A DNA stretch of 64,000 nt, from NCBI RefSeq assembly GCF_010211755.1, contig NZ_PDWR01000010.1, positions 1-64,000 of the forward strand. The letters are read 5' to 3'. A program made the position numbers and the translations under genes. The DNA comes from Pseudoxanthomonas sangjuensis (GTDB lineage Bacteria > Pseudomonadota > Gammaproteobacteria > Xanthomonadales > Xanthomonadaceae). A model generated the notes under the pieces. The model was not told where the DNA came from and ran no database searches. It saw only the letters and a program-made list of their open reading frames with translations. This document shows positions 17,646 to 27,775 of the stretch, piece by piece; position 1 is the first letter of the stretch, and each line of letters starts with the position of its first letter.

Positions 17646-18908
17646 ATGGCCCGAACACACAACGCTGTACGCGAGTTCGTGATTCCGGTGGGCGTGGCAG
17701 CGCTGGCAGTTGTGCCAGCGCTGTTCCTTCGCGTGACCGGCAGTAGCGTCGGCGCACTGGGGGACACAGCGCTGTTTGGCGTGGCCATTCTGGCCGCCGG
17801 GTTCCTGTTGTCGTGGGGGGCGGAAGCCGCCGAGAAATACATCGCCACCGGCTTCGTGCTGGCGGTGGTCGCGTTGATCACGGTGCTGCCCGAGTACGCA
17901 GTCGACTTCTACTACGCCTATCGTGCAGGTCAGGATCCGGCCTCCGGCTACGTCGCCTACGCCGCGGCCAACATGACTGGCGCCAATCGCCTGTTGATCG
18001 GTCTGGCGTGGCCGTTGCTGGTCGGGCTGCATTGGTGGAGGTCAAGGCAACGCGGGATTGCGTTGCAGCCAGAGAACTCGGTCGAGATTGTGTTTCTGGC
18101 TCTGGCCAGTGTGTATGCCTTCGTCATCGTTCTGAAGGACCGGATCGGGATCTTCGACTTTGTCGTGCTGGGTGCCTTGTTCTGCCTCTACCTGTGGCGC
18201 ACCTCGCAGGCAGACAACGAAGAGGAAGCAGATGACGAGGAACCAGGTCCGGGAGCGGTGATTGCGCAGTGGTCGCCCGCAAAGCGTTGGACTGCGATGG
18301 CAGTGATGAGTCTGGTGGCGGCTGGCGTCATCTTGCTGGCCGCCGAGCCCTTCGCCGAGTCTCTTGTGGCTTCAGGGCGCCGCCTAGGGGTCGACGAGTT
18401 CCTGTTGATCCAATGGCTGGCGCCGTTGGCCAGTGAGGCCCCGGCGGTCACCATCGCCATCCTGTTTGTCCTGGATGGCCGTGCTCGTGCCGGTTTGACC
18501 ACCATGATCAGCGACAAGATCAATCAATGGACCTTGCTGGTGGGCATGCTCCCGATCGCCATGAGCATTGGCGCTGGCGAACTGACCTCACTTCCGCTGG
18601 ACGCGCGGCAGCATGAGGAGTTCTTCCTGACGGCGGCGCAATCGGTGTTCGCCCTCATGTTGCTGTTGTCGTGGCGTTTGGGGCCATGGGGTGCGGTCGC
18701 CTTGGTCTTGCTGTTCGTCACCCAGCTTGGATTGGCGTTCTTCTACCAAGCGACGCCGGAGCGCGAAATCGCCGTGCTTGCCGGGATGGCCTGGGTCTAT
18801 CTGGCGCTGGCGGCGGTGTTGATGATCTTCAATGCCAAACAGTTGCCGCTGCTATTCCGTTCGGCGTGGGCAGTGCGCCTGGCTGAGTCGAAAGAAGCAT
18901 CTTCTTGA
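17646..18908 (+). CDS. Ca2+/cation antiporter-family membrane protein
   Basis: A 420-residue protein with about eleven helices in two homologous halves. Both alpha-repeat signatures of the Na+/Ca2+ exchanger superfamily are visible: VLPEYAVDFYYAYRAG with AAANMTGANRLL, and PLASEAPAVTIAILFVL with MISDKINQWTLL. An acidic cytoplasmic loop (EEEADDEEPG) separates the halves. ATG 17646 has a TGAGGA site; TTG 17631 is a less likely start. It probably exports a divalent cation and belongs to the czc operon. Confidence 0.8.
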   Translation: MARTHNAVREFVIPVGVAALAVVPALFLRVTGSSVGALGDTALFGVAILAAGFLLSWGAEAAEKYIATGFVLAVVALITVLPEYAVDFYYAYRAGQDPASGYVAYAAANMTGANRLLIGLAWPLLVGLHWWRSRQRGIALQPENSVEIVFLALASVYAFVIVLKDRIGIFDFVVLGALFCLYLWRTSQADNEEEADDEEPGPGAVIAQWSPAKRWTAMAVMSLVAAGVILLAAEPFAESLVASGRRLGVDEFLLIQWLAPLASEAPAVTIAILFVLDGRARAGLTTMISDKINQWTLLVGMLPIAMSIGAGELTSLPLDARQHEEFFLTAAQSVFALMLLLSWRLGPWGAVALVLLFVTQLGLAFFYQATPEREIAVLAGMAWVYLALAAVLMIFNAKQLPLLFRSAWAVRLAESKEASS

Positions 18909-18932
18909 TTTCACAGATTGGAGAATCCGAAC

Positions 18933-19826
18933 ATGGGCGCAGGGCACGATCACGGAACAGGCGAAATACAGCATGAGAAGCCCTTGTGGTGGGCCTTCGG
19001 GCTCACCGCTGCCTTCCTGATTGCGGAAGTGGCTGGCGGCTTGATCACCAACAGCCTGGCGCTGTTGTCGGATGCGGCCCACATGATGACCGACGTGATC
19101 GCGTTGGCGATCTCGCTGATCGCCGTGCGTCTGAGCCGTCGGCCGCCGGACGCCAAGCGCACGTATGGTTATGCGCGGATGGAGGCCATTGGCGCGATGG
19201 TCAATGGTGGCCTGCTCTTCGTCGTGGCCGGCTACATCTTGTGGGAGGCCGTGGGCCGCTTCCGCCAGCCGCCGGAAGTGGCCTCGACCGGCATGATGGT
19301 CATTGCCTCCATCGGCTTGGTGATCAATCTGATCTCCATGCGACTGCTCAAGGCCGGCAGCGGCACCAGCCTCAATGTCAAAGGTGCCTATCTGGAAGTG
19401 TGGAGCGACATGCTGGGGTCGGTGGGCGTGCTGATCGGCGCGTTGATCATCAAGTTCACCGGCTGGAAAGTCGCCGATCCGATCATTGCCGTGTTGATCG
19501 GCCTGTGGGTGCTGCCGCGCACGTGGACATTGCTGCGGGAAGCCGGTCAGGTGCTGATGCAAGGCGTGCCGCACGGGCTGGAATTGGATGAGGTCCGCAC
19601 CATGATGCTGTCGCATCCCAACGTCACCGCCGTGCATGACCTGCACGCGTGGGCATTGGGCTCGAAGGAGCCCGTACTGACGGCGCATATCGTGCTGCGC
19701 GACGGGGGCGATGGAGAGCAGGTCCGGCGCTCGCTGGCCGCCGCGCTGGAGGAGCGGTTCAACATTCACCACGCGACACTGCAAGTTGAAATGACGCCAT
19801 GTGACGATGCACATGGCCATGTGTGA
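18933..19826 (+). CDS. czcD: CzcD-type CDF zinc/cadmium/cobalt exporter
   Basis: A 297-residue CDF protein. ATG 18933 follows a GGAGA site. It has a His-rich start (GHDHG), six helices with the HxxxD pair in SDAAHMMTD (about residues 47-54) and EVWSDMLGSVGV in helix 5, and a full cytoplasmic C-terminal metal-sensing domain with VHDLHAWALGS. Such exporters move Zn2+, Cd2+ or Co2+ from the cytoplasm to the periplasm for the RND pump. Last gene of the operon that starts at 8,531. Confidence 0.92.
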   Translation: MGAGHDHGTGEIQHEKPLWWAFGLTAAFLIAEVAGGLITNSLALLSDAAHMMTDVIALAISLIAVRLSRRPPDAKRTYGYARMEAIGAMVNGGLLFVVAGYILWEAVGRFRQPPEVASTGMMVIASIGLVINLISMRLLKAGSGTSLNVKGAYLEVWSDMLGSVGVLIGALIIKFTGWKVADPIIAVLIGLWVLPRTWTLLREAGQVLMQGVPHGLELDEVRTMMLSHPNVTAVHDLHAWALGSKEPVLTAHIVLRDGGDGEQVRRSLAAALEERFNIHHATLQVEMTPCDDAHGHV

Positions 19827-19852
19827 CCAGCAATTGCAGCGTTGCTTGAGTG

Positions 19853-20257
19853 CTACTCCGCATGCTCCAGACGGTCCAGAGTCGGACATGACTTGCCGGC
19901 AGGTGCTTGACTGCATTCGGCAATGAGGTTCATCAGATCGCCTTCCAAACGATGTAATGCATCGAGTCGTTGGCGAACATCGGCCAGCTTGAGCTCGGTC
20001 AGTTGACGCGTTTGTTCACAGGCTCGCTTGCCTTTGAGCTCCAACAGCCCAGCAATTTCATCCAGGGCAAATCCCATCGCCTGGGCGCGACGGATGAATT
20101 GAAGACGGGTGACATCGGCTGGTCCGTAGTGGCGGAAGCCGCCCAATGGCCGCTGGGGTTCCGGCAGCAATTGGCGACGCTGGTAATAGCGCACGGTCTC
20201 GACATTCACGCCGGCCGATGCCGCCAGTTTGCTGATGGTGAGGGCGCTCGCGGCCAT
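19853..20257 (-). CDS. merR: MerR mercury-type regulator
   Basis: A 134-residue MerR protein: N-terminal HTH (ISKLAASAGVNVETVRYYQR), dimerisation helix, and three Cys residues in the spacing of mercury sensors (CEQTR, then ECSQ, then SCPTL). MerR represses, then activates, the divergent mer operon when Hg(II) binds the three cysteines. It is divergent from merT across a classical mer operator and convergent with czcD. Confidence 0.93.
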   Translation of the reverse strand: MAASALTISKLAASAGVNVETVRYYQRRQLLPEPQRPLGGFRHYGPADVTRLQFIRRAQAMGFALDEIAGLLELKGKRACEQTRQLTELKLADVRQRLDALHRLEGDLMNLIAECSQAPAGKSCPTLDRLEHAE

Positions 20258-20260
20258 GGC

Positions 20261-20292
20261 TTGACTCCGTACTTGGGTACGGACTGTAGTAT
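20261..20292 (+). promoter_or_regulatory. mer operator/promoter
   Basis: A -35 TTGACT at 20261-20266 is followed by a perfect inverted repeat CCGTAC/GTACGG (20267-20272, 20277-20282) and a -10 TAGTAT (20287-20292). The dyad closely matches the classical Tn21/Tn501 mer operator; here the spacer is 20 bp rather than 19. It reads into merT. Confidence 0.88.
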
Positions 20293-20298
20293 GCGCCC

Positions 20299-20655
20299 AT
20301 GGCTAGCCTTCCTGCCAAATCGTCCCTTCCGGCCATCGTTGCAGCGAGCCTTGCCGCTATAGGGGCATCGGTGTGCTGCGTTGTGCCCTTGGTTCTGGTG
20401 CTGCTAGGTATCAGCGGCGCGTGGATTGCCAACCTCACCGCGCTGGATGCCTGGCGACCTTGGTTCAGCCTGGCCACGTTGGTGTGCCTTGGCTGGGCAT
20501 TCTGGAGCCTGTACGGCCCTGCCTCCCGCTGTCGAACGGAGGGAGCTTGCATGGATCCGGGTGTCCTGCGCCGCCGCCGGCGTTGGCTCTGGATTGCGAC
20601 CGTCGTGATCGCGCTGCTGCTGCTCTTCCCGTATTACGCAGTCTGGTTCTTGTAG
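20299..20655 (+). CDS. merT: MerT mercuric ion membrane transporter
   Basis: A 118-residue inner-membrane protein with three helices. The first carries the Hg-binding CC pair (SVCCVVPLVLV); a cytoplasmic loop carries two more cysteines (CRTEGACMD). MerT takes Hg(II) from MerP and brings it into the cytoplasm for MerA reduction. No merA follows here, so imported Hg would have no obvious detoxifying enzyme in this window. Confidence 0.92.
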   Translation: MASLPAKSSLPAIVAASLAAIGASVCCVVPLVLVLLGISGAWIANLTALDAWRPWFSLATLVCLGWAFWSLYGPASRCRTEGACMDPGVLRRRRRWLWIATVVIALLLLFPYYAVWFL

Positions 20656-20665
20656 GAGACGAACG

Positions 20666-20950
20666 ATGCGCCAGTTGATTGTTGGATTGATGATCCTGTG
20701 GACGGGCATGGCGTCGGCCGCGACGCCGAAGAAGGCCGTCCTCGATGTTGAAAACATGACCTGCCCGGCGTGTAGCATCACGATCGAAAAGGCCCTCGGT
20801 AAAGTACCTGGCGTTTCCAAGGGACAAGTCGACACCAAGGCGGCCACTGTCACCGTGGACTTCGATGCCGATCGCACCAACGTGCCGGCAATCGCGCGTG
20901 CGATCACCGAGGCAGGCTTCCCGGCCAAGGCGAAAGCGAACGGTGGCTGA
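20666..20950 (+). CDS. merP: MerP periplasmic mercury-binding protein
   Basis: A 94-residue protein with a signal peptide (cleavage after ASA, about residue 18) and an HMA fold with NMTCPAC, the two-Cys mercury site. MerP hands Hg(II) to MerT. A GGAG site precedes the ATG and the gene starts ten bases after merT. The usual Gly of GMTC is Asn, a tolerated change. Confidence 0.92.
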   Translation: MRQLIVGLMILWTGMASAATPKKAVLDVENMTCPACSITIEKALGKVPGVSKGQVDTKAATVTVDFDADRTNVPAIARAITEAGFPAKAKANGG

Positions 20951-21155
20951 GTTGCAGTTGCAGAGTACGCTGACGTGTCCGCAATGCGGGCACCAGGCCG
21001 TCGAGACCATGCCGACGACGGCGTGCCAGTACTTCTACGAGTGCACGGCCTGTGGCGAGCTGCTGCGGCCCAAACCAGGCGATTGCTGCGTCTTTTGCTC
21101 CTACGGCACGGTGCCTTGCCCGCCGATCCAGCAACAAAGGCCCTGCTGTGGGTAG
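20943..21155 (+). CDS. Small Cys-rich metal-locus protein (GDCCVFCSYG family)
   Basis: A 70-residue protein starting at GTG 20943, eight bases inside the merP end. An N-terminal CPQCGH and a middle YECTACGEL form a zinc-ribbon-like pair. The C-terminal half has GDCCVFCSYGTVPCPP and a final CCG. This conserved small-protein motif occurs beside mercury and other metal genes; its biochemical role is not known to me. Eleven cysteines suggest metal chelation or delivery. Confidence 0.75.
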   Translation: MAELQLQSTLTCPQCGHQAVETMPTTACQYFYECTACGELLRPKPGDCCVFCSYGTVPCPPIQQQRPCCG

Positions 21156-21248
21156 GCGGTTGGACGCCGGGTGTGAGGAACTCGCCGGGTTAAACCGTGT
21201 CTATGGGCCATCCGGCTTGCCCGTCGCCGGAGGAGTACCATCCGGCCC

Positions 21249-21635
21249 ATGACCCGGCGCGCCCGCCACCGCCTACAGATCGCCGTCCTGGTGATCGTCT
21301 GCCTGCTGTTCCAGCAGGCGGCGTTGGCGGCGTACCTGTGCCCGATAGAGCAGAGGCCCGCCGAAACCACGGCGATGGCCGAGCCTTGCGCCGAGATGGG
21401 CATGGCACAGCAGCAGGACACGGACAATCCACTGCTTTGTCAGAAGCACTGTAATCCTGATCACACAGTAACGACCGATACAGCCAAACTGTCCGTGCCG
21501 CCGCTGGCCATGCCGGCGTTCGTCCTTGCGCCGGTCTTTGAGCAACCCGTATCCCACGTCGCCATCCAGGTCGACGTGCCGATCGCCCGATCCGATCCGC
21601 CTCCGCGGCTGCGATTCTGCAGTCTTCTGATCTAG
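21249..21635 (+). CDS. Small secreted Cys/Met-containing protein upstream of cusCBA
   Basis: A 128-residue protein with a signal peptide (VLVIVCLLFQQAALA) and a mature part with Met and Cys spaced as metal ligands (LCPIE, CAEMGMAQ, LLCQKHC). Position before an efflux cusC parallels CzcI before czcC. I do not recognise a named family. A likely role is periplasmic Cu/Ag binding or tuning of CusCBA. Confidence 0.65.
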   Translation: MTRRARHRLQIAVLVIVCLLFQQAALAAYLCPIEQRPAETTAMAEPCAEMGMAQQQDTDNPLLCQKHCNPDHTVTTDTAKLSVPPLAMPAFVLAPVFEQPVSHVAIQVDVPIARSDPPPRLRFCSLLI

Positions 21636-21712
21636 CCCCCGAAACGACGTAGCGAATTCGCGCCGGCGCCGATGCGCCGTGCGCGTCGTGTCATGTCTGT
21701 TTCGGAGGCGTC

Positions 21713-23005
21713 ATGAACTCCCGTTTTGATCGTTGTCGGTCCTGGGGCGCACTTGAGCGTGTGCTGGTCCGGACCTTGTGCGTGGCCGTGCTGGCGACGC
21801 CAAGCGCGGCCTTGGCCGCATCCCACGAGCTCACGCTGGCGGAGGCGGTGCGCTTGGCCACCGAGCGCGCGCCCATGCTCGATGCACGTCGGGCCGGTGT
21901 ATCGGCCGCGCAGGAAGAAGCCGCTCGCGCTAGCGCCTTGCCTGATCCGATGCTGACCGTGGGCATCGACAACCTGCCAGTGACCGGCAGCAACGCGTTT
22001 AACAGCCGCGTTGACGATATGACCATGAAGAAGATCGGCCTCCGGCAGGAGATTCCCTCGCGGGCCAAGCGTTCGGCGCGTCAGTCCTTCGCCGCTAGGC
22101 AGATCGACGAAGCCCAGGCGCAATCACAGGCCGAGGTGCTGTCCATCCGTCGCGCTGCGGCCGATGCCTGGATCGCGGTCTGGGCGGCGCAACGTCAATT
22201 GGGCGCGTTGCAGAAGTTGCGGGAACAGGCGGTGTTGGCTACGAAGGTGTCGAAGGCGCGGGTGGCCGGTGGTGGCGACTCGGTGAGTGACGCGCTGGCT
22301 ACCGAAGCGGCGCTGCTGGAACTCGACAACCGCATCGAGGCCGCGCGGGCCGAAAAACTGGCGGCCCAGGCCGGACTGGCGCGCTGGCTGGGCGACGCAA
22401 TGGTCGAGGTTTCCGATCAAGCCCCGAACCTCGACTCGCTGCCCGTCTCCGAAGCCCGATTGCTGGAGGAGGTGGATCGAGTAGGGCCGTTGCTTCCCGC
22501 CACGGCTCAGCTTGAAACCGCCGCGGCTGCGGTCGATGTCGCCCGCGCCGACAAACGCCCGGACTGGAGCGTGGGTGCGTCCTATGGCCAGCGTGCCGGT
22601 GGTCGCGACGACATGATCATGTTCGAAGTGGGCATCGGCTTGCCGTTGTTCTCGCGCAATCGACAAGATCGCGGCGTTGCCGCTCGCGAAGCGGACTACC
22701 AGGCTGCATTGGCTACGCGGGAAGATTTGCGCCGTCAGGAAACGGCACGCATTCGTGCCGACCTCGCACGGTGGGAAGGGTTGAAGCGTCAGGTCGCCCT
22801 GCACGAGGACTCCCTCTTGCCGCTTGCGCAGGACCGCAGTGCGACCACGCTTGCGGCGTATCGCGCCGGCGGCGAGCTGCAGCCGTGGCTCAACGCCCGA
22901 CGTGACGAACTTGATGTCCATCTCGCGCACGCCGAACACCTCGGTGAACTCGGACGTGCCTGGGCCGCCTTGGCCTTCCTGCTGCCCTTGGAGATGCAGC
23001 CATGA
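21713..23005 (+). CDS. cusC: CusC-type outer-membrane copper/silver efflux channel
   Basis: A 430-residue TolC-family protein with a signal peptide (LCVAVLATPSAALAA) and long helical repeats. The beta segment FEVGIGLPLFSRNRQD and YRAGGELQPW near the C terminus are typical. Paired with CusB and CusA by tight coupling: its stop overlaps the cusB start (ATGA). Divergent from czcC at 11,688, so a separate acquisition. Confidence 0.88.
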   Translation: MNSRFDRCRSWGALERVLVRTLCVAVLATPSAALAASHELTLAEAVRLATERAPMLDARRAGVSAAQEEAARASALPDPMLTVGIDNLPVTGSNAFNSRVDDMTMKKIGLRQEIPSRAKRSARQSFAARQIDEAQAQSQAEVLSIRRAAADAWIAVWAAQRQLGALQKLREQAVLATKVSKARVAGGGDSVSDALATEAALLELDNRIEAARAEKLAAQAGLARWLGDAMVEVSDQAPNLDSLPVSEARLLEEVDRVGPLLPATAQLETAAAAVDVARADKRPDWSVGASYGQRAGGRDDMIMFEVGIGLPLFSRNRQDRGVAAREADYQAALATREDLRRQETARIRADLARWEGLKRQVALHEDSLLPLAQDRSATTLAAYRAGGELQPWLNARRDELDVHLAHAEHLGELGRAWAALAFLLPLEMQP

Positions 23006-24537
23006 ACACCACTCATCGCGGCGTGGTCATTGCTGCTGTTTCGCTCGTGTTGGTCGCCGCGGTTGGCCTCGGCTACTGGTGGGGTTCTCACGGGGGTACC
23101 TCCGCCAGCGACACCGCAAGCCCGCAGTCCGCCGAACGTAAAGCCCTGTATTGGTACGACCCAATGGTGCCCGACCAGCACTTTGACAAGCCCGGCAAGT
23201 CGCCCTTCATGGACATGCAATTGGTGCCGAAGTACGCCGATGAAGCGACGACCGAAGGCGTTGCCGTTGCACCGGGTGTGCGCCAAAACCTCGGTATCCG
23301 CACGGTGGTGGTCAAGCGTGGCCAATTGACGGCAGCCGTCCGCGTGCCCGGCACCATCGGCTGGGACCTGCGCCAGGAACGCATCGTCAGCGCACGCGTC
23401 GACAGCATCGTCGAGCACCTGCACGTACGCGCCCCATTTGAGCCAGTGCGTGCGGGGCAACCATTGGCCAGCATCATCGCGCCAACTTGGGGCACCGCGA
23501 TTGCTGAAGCACGAGCGCTAAGTGGAGCCCGCTCGGCCGCAGCACGTGAGTTGCAGTCCGCCGCCCACGAACGACTGCGTGCGTTGGGATTGCCCAGTGG
23601 TGCAGGGCAGGGCGGACGACTCACGTTGACCTCGCCCGTGACCGGCGTCGTCAGCGAAATCGGCGTGCGCGAAGGTCAGTCCGCGCCGATGGGCACGCTG
23701 CTATTCCGCGTCAACGGTACCCGGACGGTCTGGCTCGAAGCGTCGATTCCGCAAGCGGGAATCGCGGGCATCGCAACGGGTACGCCGGTGGAAGCGGCTG
23801 TCGACGCGTTGCCAGGTGCGACCTTCCAGGGTCGCGTGGAAACGCTGCTGCCGCAAGTGGACATGAGCAGCCGCACGCAGCGAGCCCGCATCGTGCTGGA
23901 CAACCCGGACGGCCTGCTGGCACCGGGCATGTTCGCGCAGATCACCTTGCAGCCAACCGCGAGCGTCGAACGGCCGCTGGTACCGACGGACGCGTTGATC
24001 GGAGCGGGGGCGCAGGCCCGCGTGATCGTGCTCGGCGCCGACGACACGTTCCATCCCGTGCGCGTGCAGACCGGTCGCAGTGGCGACGGCATGACTGAAA
24101 TTCTTGCGGGGCTGAAAGGTGGCGAGAAGGTGGTGGCCTCGGGGCAGTTCCTGATCGATTCGGAAGCGAACCTGTCAGGCGCACTCGAACGCCTCAATGC
24201 CGGCGCGGGCGATGAAGCAGCGAATATGCCGAGCGATGTCATGCCCGGTATGCCTGACATGGCGATGCCGGCTCCGCCTGCACCCGCGCGCCCGACACCA
24301 TCCGTGCCGTCCAAGAAGAAGGCGCCCCCAGCCGTTGCAAAGCCAGCGGTCACCGCGTCACCCAAGGCGCGGCAATGCCCGGTGGCCTATTGGTACGACC
24401 CGATGGTGCCGGATCAGCGCTTCGACAAGCCCGGCAAGTCGCCCTTCATGGACATGCAACTGGTGCCCAAGTTCGCGCCTGGGGCGACCCCGGATTGCAC
24501 GATCCGTGATGTGCCCGCTGTGGAGCGACAGCCATGA
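23002..24537 (+). CDS. cusB: CusB-type adaptor with two heavy-metal-binding domains
   Basis: A 511-residue membrane fusion protein. An N-terminal helix anchors it; a heavy-metal-binding domain ([10 protein letters not shown]...[10 protein letters not shown], residues 49-78) follows. Then come a helical hairpin, lipoyl and beta-barrel domains ([18 protein letters not shown]), a Pro/Ala/Lys linker and a second, almost identical metal-binding domain at about 459-492. Such domains carry Cu(I)/Ag(I) in the CusB/CusF step. Two in one adaptor is unusual, and the second is tethered at the C terminus. Coupled to cusA by ATGA. Confidence 0.9.
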   Translation: MNTTHRGVVIAAVSLVLVAAVGLGYWWGSHGGTSASDTASPQSAERKALYWYDPMVPDQHFDKPGKSPFMDMQLVPKYADEATTEGVAVAPGVRQNLGIRTVVVKRGQLTAAVRVPGTIGWDLRQERIVSARVDSIVEHLHVRAPFEPVRAGQPLASIIAPTWGTAIAEARALSGARSAAARELQSAAHERLRALGLPSGAGQGGRLTLTSPVTGVVSEIGVREGQSAPMGTLLFRVNGTRTVWLEASIPQAGIAGIATGTPVEAAVDALPGATFQGRVETLLPQVDMSSRTQRARIVLDNPDGLLAPGMFAQITLQPTASVERPLVPTDALIGAGAQARVIVLGADDTFHPVRVQTGRSGDGMTEILAGLKGGEKVVASGQFLIDSEANLSGALERLNAGAGDEAANMPSDVMPGMPDMAMPAPPAPARPTPSVPSKKKAPPAVAKPAVTASPKARQCPVAYWYDPMVPDQRFDKPGKSPFMDMQLVPKFAPGATPDCTIRDVPAVERQP

Positions 24538-27500
24538 TCGCCCGCATCATTCGCGCTTCCATTGCCAACCGGCTGTTCGTGCTGGTGGCCGCCATCGCGT
24601 TGGCGGCGACGGGCATCTGGTCGGTATCGCGCACGCCGCTCGATGCCTTGCCCGACCTGTCCGATACGCAGGTCATCATCCACACCGAGTGGCCCGGTCA
24701 GACGCCGCGCATCGTCGAAGACCAGGTCACCTATCCGTTGACCACGACCATGCTGTCGGTGCCGGGGGTCAAGGCGGTGCGCGGCTTCTCGTTCTTCGGC
24801 GATTCGTTCGTCTACGTGCTATTTGACGACAAGACCGACTTGTACTGGGCGCGTTCGCGTGTGCTCGAGTACCTGAGCCAGGTGCGTGATCGCCTGCCGG
24901 CGCAGGTCAGCCCGGCGATCGGGCCGGACGCCACGGGCCTAGGCTGGATCTACGAGTACGCGTTGGTGGATCGTACCGGCAGACACGATCTCGGCCAGTT
25001 GCGTGCGTTACAGGACTGGTTCCTGCGCTACGACCTCAAGACCGTGCCCGACGTGGCCGAAGTCGCAAGCGTGGGCGGCATGGTCCAGGCCTGGCAGATC
25101 ACGCCGGATCCGCAGGCATTGGCCGCCCGCGGAATCACCATCACGCAGCTCACGGATGCCATTCAGGCCGCAAACGGCGCCACCGGCGGTTCGGGAATCG
25201 AGCAGGGGGGAGCCGAATTCATGGTGCGCAGCGAAGGCTACCTGCGGTCGCGCGAGGATTTCGAACGCGTGCCGGTGACAACGGGCGCCGATGGAGTTCC
25301 TGTCCTGCTGCAGGACGTGGCGATGGTGCAGCGCGGGCCGGCCTTGCGTCGCGGCATCACCGAACTCGACGGTGAAGGCGAAGTCGCCGGTGGCGTGATC
25401 ATCCTGCGCTCGGGCAAGAACGCGCTCGCCGCGATCAAGGCGGTGAAGGCGAAGCTGGCGGAGCTGAAAGCAAGTCTGCCTCCGGGCGTCGAAATCGTTC
25501 CAACCTACGACCGCTCCGGGCTGATCCTCGAAGCCGTGCACAACCTCACACGCAAGCTCGGCGAGGAATTCCTTGTGGTGGCGTTGGTGTGCGCGTTGTT
25601 CCTGTGGCACGTGCGCTCCTCGTTGGTGGCGGTGATCACCTTGCCGTTGGGCGTGCTCGCGGCCTTCATCATCATGCACATGCAGGGCATTACCGCGAAC
25701 CTGCTGTCGCTCGGTGGCATCGCGATCGCGATTGGTGCGATGGTCGATGCGGCCGTGGTTATGATCGAGAACGCGCACAAGCACCTCGAACACTTCCGCG
25801 ACGAACACCACCGTGAGCCAGGGGGCGCTGAGCGCTGGGAACTGATGGCAGCTTCCGCCGGCGAGGTCGGCCCGGCGCTGTTCGTCAGCTTGCTGGTGAT
25901 CACGTTGTCGTTCGTGCCGGTGTTTGCCTTGCAGGCGCAGGAAGGACGGTTGTTCTCTCCGCTGGCCTACACCAAGACCTATGCCATGGCCGCAGCGGCA
26001 GGTCTGTCCATCACCCTGATTCCGGTGTTGATGGGCTACCTGATCCGCGGCCATATCCGGTCCGAGAAAGACAACCCGCTCAATCGCATCCTGATTGCGC
26101 TGTATCGACCGGTATTGGATGCGGTGCTGCGCTTCCCGAAGCTGACCTTGGCGCTGGCCGGTGTCGTGTTACTGGTGAGCCTGATTCCGTTCTTACGTCT
26201 GGGCAGCGAGTTCATGCCGCCGCTGGAGGAGGGCACGTTGCTGTACATGCCCTCGGCATTGCCCGGTTTGTCCGCCGGCAAGGCATCGCAGTTGCTGCAA
26301 CAGACTGATCGCATGCTCAAGACGGTGCCCGAGGTGGAACATGTCTTCGGCAAGGCGGGAAGGGCGGAGACCGCTACCGATCCGGCGCCGCTGGAGATGT
26401 TCGAGACTACGATCACCTTCAAACCGCGCAACCAATGGCGGCCGGGGATGACACCCGAAAAGCTGCGCGAGGAACTCAATCGTGCAGTTAAGGTGCCGGG
26501 CCTGACGAACCTGTTCGTGCCGCCAATCCGCAACCGCATCGACATGCTGGCCACCGGCATCAAGAGCCCAATCGGCATCAAGGTGTCGGGCCCGGACGTG
26601 GCCGTGCTGGCGCAGCTGAGCGATCGTATCGAGCGAGTGGCACGCAGGGTGCCCGGCGTGAGCTCCGCGCTGGCCGAACGCATCGCCGGTGGTCGCTACA
26701 TCGACGTGATGGTACGGCCCGACGTTGCCGCACGGTATGGCTTGAGCCAGGCCGATGTGCAGCGGTTGATTGCGACGGTGGTGGGTGGCGAACCGGTCGC
26801 GGAGACCATCCAGGGCCGCGAACGCTACCCGGTGGTGGTGCGCTACCCGCGCTCGATCCGCGATTCGCCGGCCGCGCTCGCGGAGTTATCATTGCTCGCG
26901 CCCATTGGCGTGCAGCTGACTTTGGGGCAGGTCGCCGAGCTGAGTTTCAGCGAAGGCCCGCCAATGTTGCGCAGCGACAACGCCCGCCTCAGCAACTACG
27001 TTTACGTTGATGTGGCCGGACGCGATCTCGGTTCGGTGGTTGCCGATCTGCAACGTGCGGTCGCAAAGCAGGTGCCAATGCCAGCCGGTTACGCCGTGGG
27101 CTGGTCCGGTCAATACGAGTACCTCAAGCGCGCCAGCGAACGCTTGCGCGTGGTCGTGCCTGCGACGTTGGTGATCATCTTCGGCCTGATCTACCTGGTA
27201 TTTCGACGCGCATCGGAAGCCGCGATCATCATGCTCAGCTTACCGCTCGCACTGGTCGGCGGCTTGTGGCTGATCTGGGCCATGGGCCATGCCGTATCAG
27301 TCGCCACGCTGATCGGGTTCATCGCACTGGCCGGCGTTGCCGCCGAGTTCGGCATCATCATGTTGCTGTACCTGCGTCACGCGTGGGAGCGACAGTTGGC
27401 CGTCAATCCCAATGCCGGCGAAGCAGAACTCGATGCCGCCATTCGTGAAGGTGCCGTGCAGCGCGTACGCCCGAAGGCGATGACCGTGGCCGTGATTCTC

Positions 27501-27722
27501 GCCGGTCTGTTCCCGATCCTGATCGGAGGCGGTGCCGGCTCGGAGGTGATGCAGCGCATCGCTGCCCCCATGGTCGGCGGCATGCTCAGTGCGCCTCTGC
27601 TGTCGATGCTGGTGATCCCGGCGGCCTATCGCTTGCTGCAACGGCATCGCCTGCAGCGATCACGCAAATCACGTCCTGGCCCACTTTCTTCGTCGGCGTT
27701 GCCGACATGGCGGACACGGTGA
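24534..27722 (+). CDS. cusA: CusA-type copper/silver RND efflux pump
   Basis: A 1,062-residue HME-RND pump. The helix 4 relay reads [19 protein letters not shown], the Cu/Ag-type signature. The three methionines of the periplasmic site are visible at about residues 572 (LLYMPSA), 622 (LEMFETT) and 671 (RIDMLATG). It extrudes monovalent Cu or Ag through CusB and CusC. It has an extended C-terminal tail rich in Arg and Ser. Confidence 0.93.
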   Translation: MIARIIRASIANRLFVLVAAIALAATGIWSVSRTPLDALPDLSDTQVIIHTEWPGQTPRIVEDQVTYPLTTTMLSVPGVKAVRGFSFFGDSFVYVLFDDKTDLYWARSRVLEYLSQVRDRLPAQVSPAIGPDATGLGWIYEYALVDRTGRHDLGQLRALQDWFLRYDLKTVPDVAEVASVGGMVQAWQITPDPQALAARGITITQLTDAIQAANGATGGSGIEQGGAEFMVRSEGYLRSREDFERVPVTTGADGVPVLLQDVAMVQRGPALRRGITELDGEGEVAGGVIILRSGKNALAAIKAVKAKLAELKASLPPGVEIVPTYDRSGLILEAVHNLTRKLGEEFLVVALVCALFLWHVRSSLVAVITLPLGVLAAFIIMHMQGITANLLSLGGIAIAIGAMVDAAVVMIENAHKHLEHFRDEHHREPGGAERWELMAASAGEVGPALFVSLLVITLSFVPVFALQAQEGRLFSPLAYTKTYAMAAAAGLSITLIPVLMGYLIRGHIRSEKDNPLNRILIALYRPVLDAVLRFPKLTLALAGVVLLVSLIPFLRLGSEFMPPLEEGTLLYMPSALPGLSAGKASQLLQQTDRMLKTVPEVEHVFGKAGRAETATDPAPLEMFETTITFKPRNQWRPGMTPEKLREELNRAVKVPGLTNLFVPPIRNRIDMLATGIKSPIGIKVSGPDVAVLAQLSDRIERVARRVPGVSSALAERIAGGRYIDVMVRPDVAARYGLSQADVQRLIATVVGGEPVAETIQGRERYPVVVRYPRSIRDSPAALAELSLLAPIGVQLTLGQVAELSFSEGPPMLRSDNARLSNYVYVDVAGRDLGSVVADLQRAVAKQVPMPAGYAVGWSGQYEYLKRASERLRVVVPATLVIIFGLIYLVFRRASEAAIIMLSLPLALVGGLWLIWAMGHAVSVATLIGFIALAGVAAEFGIIMLLYLRHAWERQLAVNPNAGEAELDAAIREGAVQRVRPKAMTVAVILAGLFPILIGGGAGSEVMQRIAAPMVGGMLSAPLLSMLVIPAAYRLLQRHRLQRSRKSRPGPLSSSALPTWRTR

Positions 27723-27775
27723 GCGCCCCGTTTGGTGCTCGTCGTGCCACTTCCTCTGCCTATCAGGAGGTTCCC

